The notes below the pieces were generated by a model. It made no database searches. It saw only the letters and a program-made list of their open reading frames with translations, and was not told the DNA's origin. From contig JAISVE010000113.1 in NCBI GenBank assembly GCA_031271725.1, positions 1-7,351 on the forward strand: 7,351 nucleotides of DNA. Reading direction: 5' to 3'. The position numbers and the translations under genes are program-made. This document shows, one piece after another, positions 1 through 5,950 of this stretch. This DNA is from Bacteroidales bacterium. GTDB taxonomy: Bacteria > Bacteroidota > Bacteroidia > Bacteroidales > P3. Position 1 is the first letter of the stretch; each line of letters begins with the position of its first letter.

Positions 1-64
1 GCAATCTATTTACCGTAAATAATAAATGCAAGCATTTGTATTTCTCTCAACTTAATCGTATGTT

Positions 65-79
65 ATTCGCTTCGCGAAT
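65..79. repeat. Small hairpin, 6-bp stem
   Basis: ATTCGC at 65-70 and GCGAAT at 74-79 are perfect inverted copies around a 3-base loop. There is no T-run after it, so it does not look like a terminator. It lies between the two direct-repeat copies and may be part of the same repeat element. Confidence 0.45.
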
Positions 80-88
80 GAAGTTACT

Positions 89-108
89 CCGCCTCAAACC
101 GCCTCAAA
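89..108 (+). repeat. Two perfect tandem copies of a 10-bp unit
   Basis: CCGCCTCAAA occurs at 89-98 and again, directly abutting, at 99-108. It sits between the two 26-bp direct-repeat copies. Such a short perfect tandem copy suggests replication slippage or a repeat-derived element. No function is assigned. Confidence 0.7.
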
Positions 109-129
109 AATACAACGAGTTTGTATTTT
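107..129. repeat. Hairpin, 9-bp AT-rich stem
   Basis: AAAATACAA (107-115) and TTGTATTTT (121-129) are perfect inverted copies around the 5-base loop CGAGT. The right arm overlaps the TTTG (120-123) proposed as the alaS -33 element. On the plus strand the T-rich right arm could make a weak terminator for an upstream gene outside the window, but the stem contains only two G-C pairs. Confidence 0.4.
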
Positions 130-151
130 ATTCGGCTTAATCGTAACTTTA
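120..151 (+). promoter_or_regulatory. Candidate alaS promoter (Bacteroidota type)
   Basis: TTTG at 120-123 is followed after exactly 20 bases by TAACTTTA at 144-151, which matches the Bacteroidota -7 consensus TAnnTTTG at all but the last base. Transcription would then start near position 155-158, leaving a leader of under 20 bases before the ATG at 174. The spacing fits the known -33/-7 pattern. Assignment is by eye only. Confidence 0.4.
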
Positions 152-174
152 TAAGTTTTGTAAAGTTACGATTA
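138..174. promoter_or_regulatory. 14-bp perfect inverted repeat at the alaS start: candidate operator or start-blocking hairpin
   Basis: TAATCGTAACTTTA (138-151) and TAAAGTTACGATTA (161-174) are exact inverted copies around a 9-base spacer (152-160). The left arm contains the candidate -7 box. The dyad centre, 156, coincides with the predicted transcription start, and the right arm ends on the A of the alaS ATG. If transcription starts at the proposed promoter, the intact dyad exists only as DNA and would act as a protein-binding site. If a transcript comes from upstream, it would form a hairpin covering the translation start. E. coli AlaRS is known to bind a palindrome flanking the alaS transcription start; the parallel is inference. 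Confidence 0.55.
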
Positions 175-2813
175 TGACATCACAAGAGATAAGACAGGAA
201 TTTCTGAACTTTTTTAAGTCTAAACAGCATACTATCGTGCAGTCGGCACCAATGGTGGTGAAGAACGACCCTACCCTGATGTTTACCAATGCGGGGATGA
301 ATCGGTTTAAGGATATTTTTCTCGGCAACCTGCCCGCGGAACACAAACGTGTTGCCGATACGCAAAAGTGTCTGCGTGTGTCGGGCAAGCATAACGATTT
401 GGAGGAGGTCGGACACGATACTTATCATCATACAATGTTTGAAATGCTCGGCAATTGGAGCTTTGGCGACTATTTCAAAAAAGAGGCAATTGCCTGGGCT
501 TGGGAGTTTCTTGTTGAGAAAATGGGCATCGACAAAAACGATATTTATGTTACGGTTTTTGGTGGTGACGAAAAGGATAAACTTGGTGAAGACATTGAAG
601 CAAAAGAATTTTGGAAAGAACATATTTCAGAAGAACGTATTCTACTCGGCAGTAAGAAAGATAATTTTTGGGAAATGGGGGACACAGGTCCTTGCGGTCC
701 ATGTTCGGAAATCCACGTTGATATTCGCAATGCCACAGAAAAAGCAACAAAGAGCGGAGTCGAACTTGTAAATAAAGACCATCCGCAAGTTATCGAAATT
801 TGGAATCTCGTATTTATGCAGTTTAACCGCAAGGCAGACGGCTCGCTTGTTGAACTGCCGGCAAAGCACGTTGATACGGGTATGGGCTTTGAGCGACTTT
901 GCATGGTGCTGCAAGGCAAGCAAAGTAATTATGACACGGACGTTTTTCAACCGATAATAAAAACAATTGCAGATAAGGCAAAAGCAACTTATGGCACCGA
1001 CTCTAAGAAAGACATCGCAATGCGCGTTATTGCAGACCACTTGCGCGCTGTTGCCTTTGCCATTGCAGACGGACAACTGCCGTCAAACAATAAGGCTGGT
1101 TATGTGATAAGACGCATTCTGCGCAGGGCTGTACGCTACGGATATACTTTCCTGGGCTTCAAAGAGCCCTTTATGTACTCGGTGTTTGACACACTCGAAA
1201 TGCAGATGGGACAAGCCTTTCCTGAGTTATCGCACGAGAAAAAACTTATCTCAAAAGTAATACAGGAAGAAGAAAATACTTTTTTAAAAACTCTTGAAAC
1301 GGGTATAAAACATTTGTCATCACTCACTGCAGGAAAGCCCAAAGGCAGTGTTGTCAGCGGTGAAGACGCCTTTCTTCTTTACGACACCTACGGCTTTCCT
1401 CTCGACCTTACCGAACTAATTTTGCGAGAGCAAGAGATGACTGTTGATTTGAAAGGTTTTGAGAAATCAATGAAACAACAGAAAGAGCGTTCGCGCGAAG
1501 ATGCCAATGTAGAAACAGGTGATTGGGTTGTGTTGAATGAGGGTAATCATTCCGAGTTTGTGGGCTATGATTTTTCTACTGCGGAAGTGAAGATAATGAA
1601 GTACCGCAAGGTTATCAAAAAAGATAAAACCCTTTATCAGTTAGTGTTTGACAAAACGCCGTTTTATGCTGAGATGGGCGGACAGGTTGGGGACAGCGGG
1701 TACATTTCGGCGACCGGCGGAATTACAGGTGAGGCTACTGCGGCTGCCGGCGAAAGAACTGAAATATTAGACACGCAAAAAGAGAATGAACTTGTTGTAC
1801 ATTGGGTTGAAAAACTTCCCAACGCTACTGTTGCCAAAGACCCCAACAGTACTTTCACTGCCAAAGTAGATTTGCGTGCTCGCAGACGCACCGAAGCACA
1901 TCACTCTGCCACACACCTGATGCACTTTGCATTACGTTCCGTACTCGGCTCACACGTAGAGCAAAAAGGCTCATTCGTAAATAAAGATATGTTGCGTTTT
2001 GATTTCTCGCATTTTCAAAAAATGACTACTGAAGAAATCCGTGAAGTAGAGAAAAAAGTAAACAAATATATACGTCTAAATATAAGCCTTGAAGAATGGC
2101 GCGAAATGCCCTTGGAAGAAGCAAAGGAAAAAGGCGCGATGGCTTTGTTCAGCGAGAAATACAGCAGCAAGGTTCGTGTTGTGAAGTTTGGAGATTCGAT
2201 AGAACTCTGTGGTGGCACACACGCCAAAAGCACGGGCAATATCGGCTTTTTCAAGATACTCAGCGAAAGTGCGATAGCAGCGGGAATAAGACGCATAGAG
2301 GCTATTGCAGGCGAAGCGGCGGAACTCTACGTTTATCAAACAACGGACACAATACAAAGTGTTAAGGAAATGCTTAAAACGCCCGACCTCGAAACAGGGC
2401 TGCGCAAACTTTCCGAACAGGCATCAACACTAAAAAAACAGTTGGAAAGCACCACAAAGGAAATGATTATAGAGCGTATGGAAAAAATGCTTTCCATGAT
2501 TAAGGACGATATGATTATTGTTGATAAGGTTGATTCACCGGAAATAATGAGAACAATGTCTTTTGAACTTCGCAAGAAATTTCCGAACGGTGTTTTTATT
2601 GCTTACGGTGTTTGGGAAGGCAAGGCGACATTGCATCTTATGCTTGGTGACGAACTCACAAAACAGGGACTAAACGCAGGAAATATAGTGAAAGAAGTTG
2701 CACCGCTAATTAACGGTAATGGAGGCGGACAGCCATTTTATGCCATGATTAACGGCACTAATGCAGATGGGCTCATAATAGCAGTAGAAAAAATAAAAAA
2801 CATTGTAGTGTGA
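174..2813 (+). CDS. alaS: Alanine--tRNA ligase (AlaRS)
   Basis: Cytoplasmic class II synthetase that activates alanine with ATP, charges tRNA-Ala and hydrolyses mischarged Ser- and Gly-tRNA-Ala. At 879 aa it matches the usual full length (876 in E. coli). The class II catalytic core occupies about residues 1-250: the stretch FTNAGMNRFKDIFLG (37-51), motif-2 segment RVADTQKCLRVSGKHNDLEE (59-78), and GMGFERL (236-242) as motif 3. The tRNA-recognition region follows (YVIRRILRRAVRYGY, 310-324). The editing domain includes PFYAEMGGQVGD (496-507) and a complete zinc site: H577 and H581 in HSATH, C679 and H683 in CGGTH. A C-terminal C-Ala domain with a Gly-rich stretch (848-852) ends the protein. 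The ATG at 174 gives the expected N-terminus; no Shine-Dalgarno sequence precedes it, as is normal for Bacteroidota. It is the first gene of a tight unit, with a striking dyad on its start. Confidence 0.98.
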   Translation: MTSQEIRQEFLNFFKSKQHTIVQSAPMVVKNDPTLMFTNAGMNRFKDIFLGNLPAEHKRVADTQKCLRVSGKHNDLEEVGHDTYHHTMFEMLGNWSFGDYFKKEAIAWAWEFLVEKMGIDKNDIYVTVFGGDEKDKLGEDIEAKEFWKEHISEERILLGSKKDNFWEMGDTGPCGPCSEIHVDIRNATEKATKSGVELVNKDHPQVIEIWNLVFMQFNRKADGSLVELPAKHVDTGMGFERLCMVLQGKQSNYDTDVFQPIIKTIADKAKATYGTDSKKDIAMRVIADHLRAVAFAIADGQLPSNNKAGYVIRRILRRAVRYGYTFLGFKEPFMYSVFDTLEMQMGQAFPELSHEKKLISKVIQEEENTFLKTLETGIKHLSSLTAGKPKGSVVSGEDAFLLYDTYGFPLDLTELILREQEMTVDLKGFEKSMKQQKERSREDANVETGDWVVLNEGNHSEFVGYDFSTAEVKIMKYRKVIKKDKTLYQLVFDKTPFYAEMGGQVGDSGYISATGGITGEATAAAGERTEILDTQKENELVVHWVEKLPNATVAKDPNSTFTAKVDLRARRRTEAHHSATHLMHFALRSVLGSHVEQKGSFVNKDMLRFDFSHFQKMTTEEIREVEKKVNKYIRLNISLEEWREMPLEEAKEKGAMALFSEKYSSKVRVVKFGDSIELCGGTHAKSTGNIGFFKILSESAIAAGIRRIEAIAGEAAELYVYQTTDTIQSVKEMLKTPDLETGLRKLSEQASTLKKQLESTTKEMIIERMEKMLSMIKDDMIIVDKVDSPEIMRTMSFELRKKFPNGVFIAYGVWEGKATLHLMLGDELTKQGLNAGNIVKEVAPLINGNGGGQPFYAMINGTNADGLIIAVEKIKNIVV

Positions 2814-3775
2814 AGCGCAAGAAGAAAAAGATACTCGTACTTAACCCTCACTCGCTTTCCGTGCAAGTGCATAAAAAAAGCCGGAAAGCGGTATTGTGGC
2901 GCATTGCGAGCTATATTCTTGTGGGAGGTATTTTTTTCGGACTTGCAATACTGTTTGTTCCTTTTCTTTCTCCCGAAGCACGAACTCTGCGTGAAGACCT
3001 TACCAACATGGAAAAGCAATACGATTATCTATCAGGAAAAGTTGATAATCTCAGCGCAGTATTACAGGATATTCATCACAGGGATGCCGACCTTTACCGT
3101 TTGATTTTTGATGCGGAACCACCACCAAATCTTATACAAATTAGAAAAAATACACCACAGGCATTACATAATTATAACGCAACAAAAGTAGTTACCGAAA
3201 CATCGCAAAAAGTAGATTCACTATCTGTTGCACTATACACGCAAAGCAAAAGTTTCGACAGAATTTATTACTTGGCAAAACGTAAAACCGAAGTTCTTTC
3301 AGCAATGCCTTCCATACTGCCCGTTAATATAAATCAGGCAAAACTTTGGTCGGGCTTCGGTCCCCGAAAACATCCTATGTACAAAGATTTGCGTCCGCAT
3401 ACCGGAGTTGATTTTGCCGGTCCTACCGGAATTCCTGTTTATGCCACCGGAAACGGCAGTGTCATACAAGCTGGAGCAATAGACGGATACGGCGGATATG
3501 GAATACTCTGCGTTATAGATCACGGCTTCGGCTATAAAACCCTCTACGGACATTTAAGTAAAGTTACTGCACGCAACGGACAGAAAATAAAACGCGGCGA
3601 CTTAATCGGCTACATCGGTGCTACGGGTACTGCTACAGGCGCGCATTTGCATTATGAAGTTTGGGTTAATGATATAAAAGTAAATCCGATTAATTATTTC
3701 TTCGGAAATATATCACCTCAGGAATATAAAAAGATTTACGAAAAAGCGCAGGAAGTAAATCAAAGCATGAGTTAA
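2810..3775 (+). CDS. Membrane-anchored M23 family metallopeptidase (peptidoglycan endopeptidase type)
   Basis: Predicted zinc peptidase (LytM/lysostaphin class, 321 aa) that cuts peptidoglycan cross-bridges or partners a hydrolase in the periplasm. A very basic N-terminus (KRKKKK) precedes a single membrane segment at about residues 30-53, giving an N-in, periplasm-facing topology. A helical, probably coiled-coil linker covers about 55-165, including VLQDIHHRDADLYRLIF (84-100), a stretch I associate with Bacteroidales members of this family. The catalytic domain spans about 175-297 with all expected residues: H197 and D201 (HTGVD), H248 (GHLS), H279 and H281 (HLH). So it should be active, not a degenerate LytM regulator. 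The start is GTG, read from the GTGA that also holds the alaS stop (4-base overlap), which implies translational coupling. The next in-frame Met is at residue 67 and would lose the membrane anchor. The exact substrate is unknown. Confidence 0.93.
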   Translation: MKRKKKKILVLNPHSLSVQVHKKSRKAVLWRIASYILVGGIFFGLAILFVPFLSPEARTLREDLTNMEKQYDYLSGKVDNLSAVLQDIHHRDADLYRLIFDAEPPPNLIQIRKNTPQALHNYNATKVVTETSQKVDSLSVALYTQSKSFDRIYYLAKRKTEVLSAMPSILPVNINQAKLWSGFGPRKHPMYKDLRPHTGVDFAGPTGIPVYATGNGSVIQAGAIDGYGGYGILCVIDHGFGYKTLYGHLSKVTARNGQKIKRGDLIGYIGATGTATGAHLHYEVWVNDIKVNPINYFFGNISPQEYKKIYEKAQEVNQSMS

Positions 3776-3864
3776 ATCATGGATAACAATAAGAGTATGG
3801 ACGAAAGCGAGCGTGTAAATAGAAGCATGAATACTGATAAAAGCGCAGGTATAGATAACAATAA
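3742..3864 (+). repeat. Cluster of short direct repeats across the M23/MerR gene junction
   Basis: Three pairs of repeats interleave here. AAAAGCGCAGG is at 3742-3752 and 3839-3849 (perfect, 97 bp apart). A 17-bp stretch starting GTAAAT and ending AAGCATGA plus one base is at 3755-3771 and 3815-3831 (15 of 17 identical, 60 bp apart). GATAACAATAA is at 3782-3792 and 3854-3864 (perfect, 72 bp apart). In protein terms the M23 tail EVNQSMS resembles RVNRSMN in the MerR N-terminus, and DNNK occurs twice in the MerR N-terminus. This suggests that the poorly conserved N-terminal extension of the MerR protein arose by local duplication of the gene junction. Confidence 0.55.
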
Positions 3865-4174
3865 ACTGTTTTATACCATAGGCGAAGTTGCGGAAATTTT
3901 TAAGGTGAACACTTCCTTAATTCGCTTTTGGGAAAAGGAGTTTGATATTATCAAACCTCAACGAAATAAAAAGGGCGACCGCCTTTTTACCAAAAAAGAT
4001 CTTGCCAACTTTTATCAAATTCACAAACTCGTAAAGGAACAAGGCTATACACTGCAAGGAGCGAAAGATAAGTTAAAAGAAAAGCCCCTTACAGACGAGG
4101 ATATAAATGCAGAATTACTGCTGCGCTTAAAGACTGTACGCTCATTTTTGGTCGGATTAAAAAATTCACTTTGA
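3779..4174 (+). CDS. MerR-family transcriptional regulator, small form
   Basis: A 131-aa DNA-binding protein. A polar, low-conservation N-terminal tail (1-28) precedes the MerR winged helix-turn-helix: YTIGEVAEIFKVNTSLIRFW (32-51), then the wing GDRLFTKKDL (66-75) and LVKEQGYTLQGAKDKL (84-99). A short predicted helix at 108-131 is probably the dimer interface. There is no C-terminal ligand- or metal-binding domain and no conserved cysteine, so an effector cannot be named. The start at 3779 lies 3 bases after the M23 stop, consistent with translational coupling in one transcript with alaS. Downstream in-frame ATGs (3797, 3827) would shorten only the tail and cannot be excluded. Target genes are unknown; MerR proteins usually bind dyads within promoters, so the alaS and lgt dyads here are possible but unproven targets. 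Confidence 0.88.
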   Translation: MDNNKSMDESERVNRSMNTDKSAGIDNNKLFYTIGEVAEIFKVNTSLIRFWEKEFDIIKPQRNKKGDRLFTKKDLANFYQIHKLVKEQGYTLQGAKDKLKEKPLTDEDINAELLLRLKTVRSFLVGLKNSL

Positions 4175-4201
4175 TACCGGTTTGAATTTTTGATAAAATT
4201 G
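4170..4201 (+). promoter_or_regulatory. Candidate lgt promoter (Bacteroidota type)
   Basis: TTTG at 4170-4173, overlapping the end of the MerR gene, is followed after 20 bases by TAAAATTG (4194-4201), one mismatch from TAnnTTTG. Predicted initiation is near 4205-4209, giving a leader of roughly 13-17 bases before the ATG at 4222. This would let lgt be transcribed independently of the alaS unit, although read-through is also possible since no convincing terminator lies between them. Confidence 0.4.
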
Positions 4202-4208
4202 CATTTTA
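4194..4208. repeat. 15-bp AT-rich palindrome over the lgt -7 region
   Basis: TAAAAT (4194-4199) and ATTTTA (4203-4208) are inverted copies around TGC. The left arm coincides with the candidate -7 box, the same geometry as the larger dyad before alaS. In such AT-rich sequence a 6-bp stem could easily occur by chance. Confidence 0.3.
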
Positions 4209-4221
4209 AAAATAAATAATT

Positions 4222-5052
4222 ATGATATTAGATTACATTGTTTGGACTTTTGACCCCGTAGCATTTTCGCTCTTCGGGCTTGAAGTACGCTGGTATGGTG
4301 TTATATTTGCGTCTATTTTCGGTGTTGGTTTGTATATTCTCGGAAAGATGTTCAAGCACGAAGGCTTGAACGATAACTCTCTTGCCGACTCTATATTTTG
4401 GTATGTTGCGTTGGGCGTTTTTATTGGTGCGCGCCTCGGACATTGTTTTTTTTACGAGCCATATTACTACCTTACACATCCGTTAGAAATACTTGCTGTA
4501 AGAGATGGCGGACTTGCTTCGCACGGAGCCGCTGTATGCGTACCAATTGCTCTGTGGATTTTAAGCAGGAAAAAGAAAATATCATTTTGGTATATTGTAG
4601 ATAGAGTTGTTGTAATTCTTGCATTCGGCGCGGTATTTATTCGCACAGGCAATCTTTTCAATTCCGAAATTTACGGACATCCCACTACTTTGCCTTGGGG
4701 TTTTATCTTTGCCAACAACGGTGAAACATTGCCAAAACATCCCACACAAATATACGAGTCGCTTTCCTATCTTATTCTTTTTATAACGCTGTTCACTTAT
4801 TTTTGGCGTAAAAAAGGCAAGATAGCAAATGGTATGCTTCTCGGATACTTCTTGATTGGCTGTTTCGGAGCAAGATTTTTTATCGAATTTCTGAAAGAAA
4901 ATCAGGAAGGCATAGACCAACACTTGAAAGTGCTTGACATGGGGCAACTATTAAGCATACCGCTTATTATTGCGGGAATTGTAGTTTTATTTCTGGCTCG
5001 CAAAAAGAAGTTCGGGGTCGGTGCAAGTTCAAAAACGATAGCTGTGAAATAG
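4222..5052 (+). CDS. lgt: Prolipoprotein diacylglyceryl transferase (Lgt)
   Basis: Integral inner-membrane enzyme that transfers the diacylglyceryl group of phosphatidylglycerol onto the lipobox cysteine of prolipoproteins, the first step of lipoprotein maturation before LspA. The length (276 aa) is typical. About seven hydrophobic segments are visible (roughly 15-40, 57-77, 98-114, 122-140, 181-195, 205-222, 243-259). Conserved features: RWYG (23-26); GGLASHGA (96-103) with H101 at the place of the essential E. coli His103; the signature RTGNLFNSEIYG (141-152) with R141 and N144; GARFFIEF (216-223), where R218 probably corresponds to E. coli Arg239; and MGQLLSIPLIIAGI (240-253). A basic tail follows the last segment. 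The AT-rich leader without a Shine-Dalgarno sequence is usual for the phylum. It lies 47 bases after the MerR gene, has its own candidate promoter, and converges with the glycosylase gene. Confidence 0.96.
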   Translation: MILDYIVWTFDPVAFSLFGLEVRWYGVIFASIFGVGLYILGKMFKHEGLNDNSLADSIFWYVALGVFIGARLGHCFFYEPYYYLTHPLEILAVRDGGLASHGAAVCVPIALWILSRKKKISFWYIVDRVVVILAFGAVFIRTGNLFNSEIYGHPTTLPWGFIFANNGETLPKHPTQIYESLSYLILFITLFTYFWRKKGKIANGMLLGYFLIGCFGARFFIEFLKENQEGIDQHLKVLDMGQLLSIPLIIAGIVVLFLARKKKFGVGASSKTIAVK

Positions 5053-5065
5053 CAGATATTTTATG

Positions 5066-5674
5066 CTAACTATTTGGACTCATTTTTAGCAAGAGATTTT
5101 CGTAGATAAACATTTTTTTATAAATCTCGGCTTTTTCCGTTAACGATTTCGGATAAGCGCGTGATGAAGAGGGCATGCGGTAAATTCTCAATTGACGATT
5201 GTTGTAGGATATTTCAGAGTATTCGCCCATCACCGGCAAGGTATCAAGATTCAATAAATCCGACAAAATTTCCAATGCTTTTTGTCCCGTGGCAACAATC
5301 GCTTTGCAAGCAGGCAATTCTTTTAGCACTGCGTCTATATCTATCGGGCGCAATACTTTTAGAAATTTATCGGAAGCATTTCCCTGTTCGCGAATTATCT
5401 CCATTGCAGTGTCCCATAATGCAATACCTCTTTCGGCAAGGAAACTTCGTAGTAGTGTCTCATTAAATTCGGTAAGATTTTCGGTTAAAAAATGATTTTT
5501 ATCATTATAAAAAGCCAAGCCGAAAATCCGCCACATATCATTCTGAAAATTCGGATAAAAGAAATTCATTTTCCAACGTATTTTCGCAGGCGGAAAACTT
5601 CCCAACATCAATATTTTTGAGCCTTTCGGAAAAAACGGCGGCAAAGGATGTTTTTCCATATTATCTGTCTTCAT
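5066..5674 (-). CDS. Uracil-DNA glycosylase superfamily protein (MUG/hypoxanthine-DNA-glycosylase-like)
   Basis: Probable base-excision-repair glycosylase removing a deaminated or mismatched base, acting on chromosomal DNA; the substrate (uracil versus hypoxanthine) is not settled by the sequence. With the ATG at 5674 it is 202 aa. Residue numbers here use that start. Motif 1 is ILMLGSFPPAK (21-31), followed by FFYPNFQNDMWRIFG (38-52), the pattern of the small MUG/TDG and family-6 (HDG-like) branch rather than classical Ung. A central ACKAIVATGQKALEIL (122-137) forms the Rossmann-like core, and RMPSSSRAYP (166-175) is the motif-2 equivalent. The Asn of the MUG GINPG motif is absent, so a catalytic role for the nearby Asn residues is inference. 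The frame stays open to a TTG at 5686, but ATG codons at 5674 and 5659 are better starts; the 5659 start gives a 197-aa protein and is also plausible. It converges with lgt and diverges from the ATPase gene. Confidence 0.85.
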   Translation of the reverse strand: MKTDNMEKHPLPPFFPKGSKILMLGSFPPAKIRWKMNFFYPNFQNDMWRIFGLAFYNDKNHFLTENLTEFNETLLRSFLAERGIALWDTAMEIIREQGNASDKFLKVLRPIDIDAVLKELPACKAIVATGQKALEILSDLLNLDTLPVMGEYSEISYNNRQLRIYRMPSSSRAYPKSLTEKAEIYKKMFIYENLLLKMSPNS

Positions 5675-5705
5675 TTGAATATTCAAGCATAATAAGTTTT
5701 ATCAT

Positions 5706-5713
5706 CAAAGTTA
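5706..5713 (-). promoter_or_regulatory. Candidate -7 element for the glycosylase gene
   Basis: Read on the minus strand, positions 5713-5706 are TAACTTTG, a perfect match to TAnnTTTG. It would start transcription near 5700, about 25 bases before the ATG at 5674. The region where a -33 TTTG is expected holds only a T-run (minus-strand reading of 5726-5734), so the upstream element is weak. The hexamers TAATAA (5690-5695) and TTATTA (5711-5716) flank the predicted start as a small dyad, which may be chance in this AT-rich sequence. Confidence 0.4.
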
Positions 5714-5817
5714 TTACAAATAATGAAAAAAAAAGTATAATAGTTACATTTTATAAGCAAACGTTCTGCTCAACCGACATGCTGATTATGGCAAAAGAAT
5801 AGTCCGGAATCTTGCCC

Positions 5818-5916
5818 TTACATTTTTAGAAAAATACCAATTTTTTGGGCTTACAAATTTCATTAAACTATATTTTTTTGCCTTTACAATTTATATAATT
5901 AAAATATTTCCCGTAT
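5818..5916 (+). repeat. Three TTACA motifs phased at 33 bp upstream of the ATPase gene
   Basis: TTACA occurs at 5818, 5851 and 5884, each exactly 33 bp from the next, in an intergenic stretch otherwise without recognisable content. By hand alignment the first two 33-base units agree at 19 positions, including a shared run of T ending in G near the unit end; the third is more degenerate and runs into the candidate -7 box. This may be a decayed tandem repeat or phased binding sites, or chance in AT-rich DNA. Confidence 0.3.
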
Positions 5917-5921
5917 CTTTG
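5890..5921 (+). promoter_or_regulatory. Candidate promoter of the ATPase gene
   Basis: TATCTTTG at 5914-5921 is a perfect TAnnTTTG -7 element. TTTA at 5890-5893, 20 bases upstream, is three-quarters of a -33 TTTG. Initiation near 5926-5930 gives a leader of about 25-30 bases to the ATG at 5955. This element also rules against a TTG start at 5919, which lies inside the -7 box and upstream of the predicted transcript. Confidence 0.5.
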
Positions 5922-5933
5922 CTGTTGATTAAC

Positions 5934-5950
5934 ATACTATTTTACAGTAT
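5934..5950. repeat. Short inverted repeat just before the ATPase start
   Basis: ATACT (5934-5938) and AGTAT (5946-5950) are inverted copies around 7 bases, ending 4 bases before the ATG at 5955. It would lie in the predicted leader RNA, where it could form a weak hairpin. At this size it may be chance. Confidence 0.25.

Larger units (their letters stand above)
35..145. repeat. 26-bp imperfect direct repeat pair in the alaS leader
   Basis: Positions 35-60 and 120-145 are two equal-length copies that match at 21 of 26 positions. Both begin TTTGTATTT and both end CTTAATCGTA; the five differences lie in the middle. The copies start 85 bp apart. The second copy carries the candidate -33 element of alaS and runs into the left arm of the inverted repeat at the start codon. 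The first copy is followed by TATGTTAT at the equivalent -7 position, a poorer match. The pair could be the remains of a duplicated promoter or pieces of a dispersed intergenic repeat; one window cannot decide. Confidence 0.6.

Noticed and set aside
105..112. Minus-strand TATTTTTG, a perfect -7 match pointing away from alaS
   Set aside because: No TTTG-like element lies at the required spacing upstream on that strand, and the match falls inside an A/T-rich hairpin arm. A divergent promoter is not supported.
180..1076. Several long open frames antisense to the first third of alaS
   Set aside because: They are in the shadow of a perfectly conserved gene, and their translations are Cys- and Phe-rich without any family resemblance.
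4175..4221. Terminator between the MerR gene and lgt
   Set aside because: The only dyad (4194-4208) has no G-C pair in its stem and coincides with a better promoter interpretation.
5675..5686. TTG start for the glycosylase gene at 5686
   Set aside because: In-frame ATG codons at 5674 and 5659 are close by and start nearer to the conserved domain. TTG adds only four unremarkable residues.
5617..5802. Short plus-strand open frame overlapping the glycosylase start and the divergent intergenic region
   Set aside because: It is mostly antisense to the glycosylase N-terminus and its promoter, and its translation shows no recognisable domain.
5822..5835. ATTTTT-AG-AAAAAT inverted repeat as a terminator
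   Set aside because: The stem is entirely A-T with a 2-base loop and lies between two divergent promoters, where no transcript needs ending.
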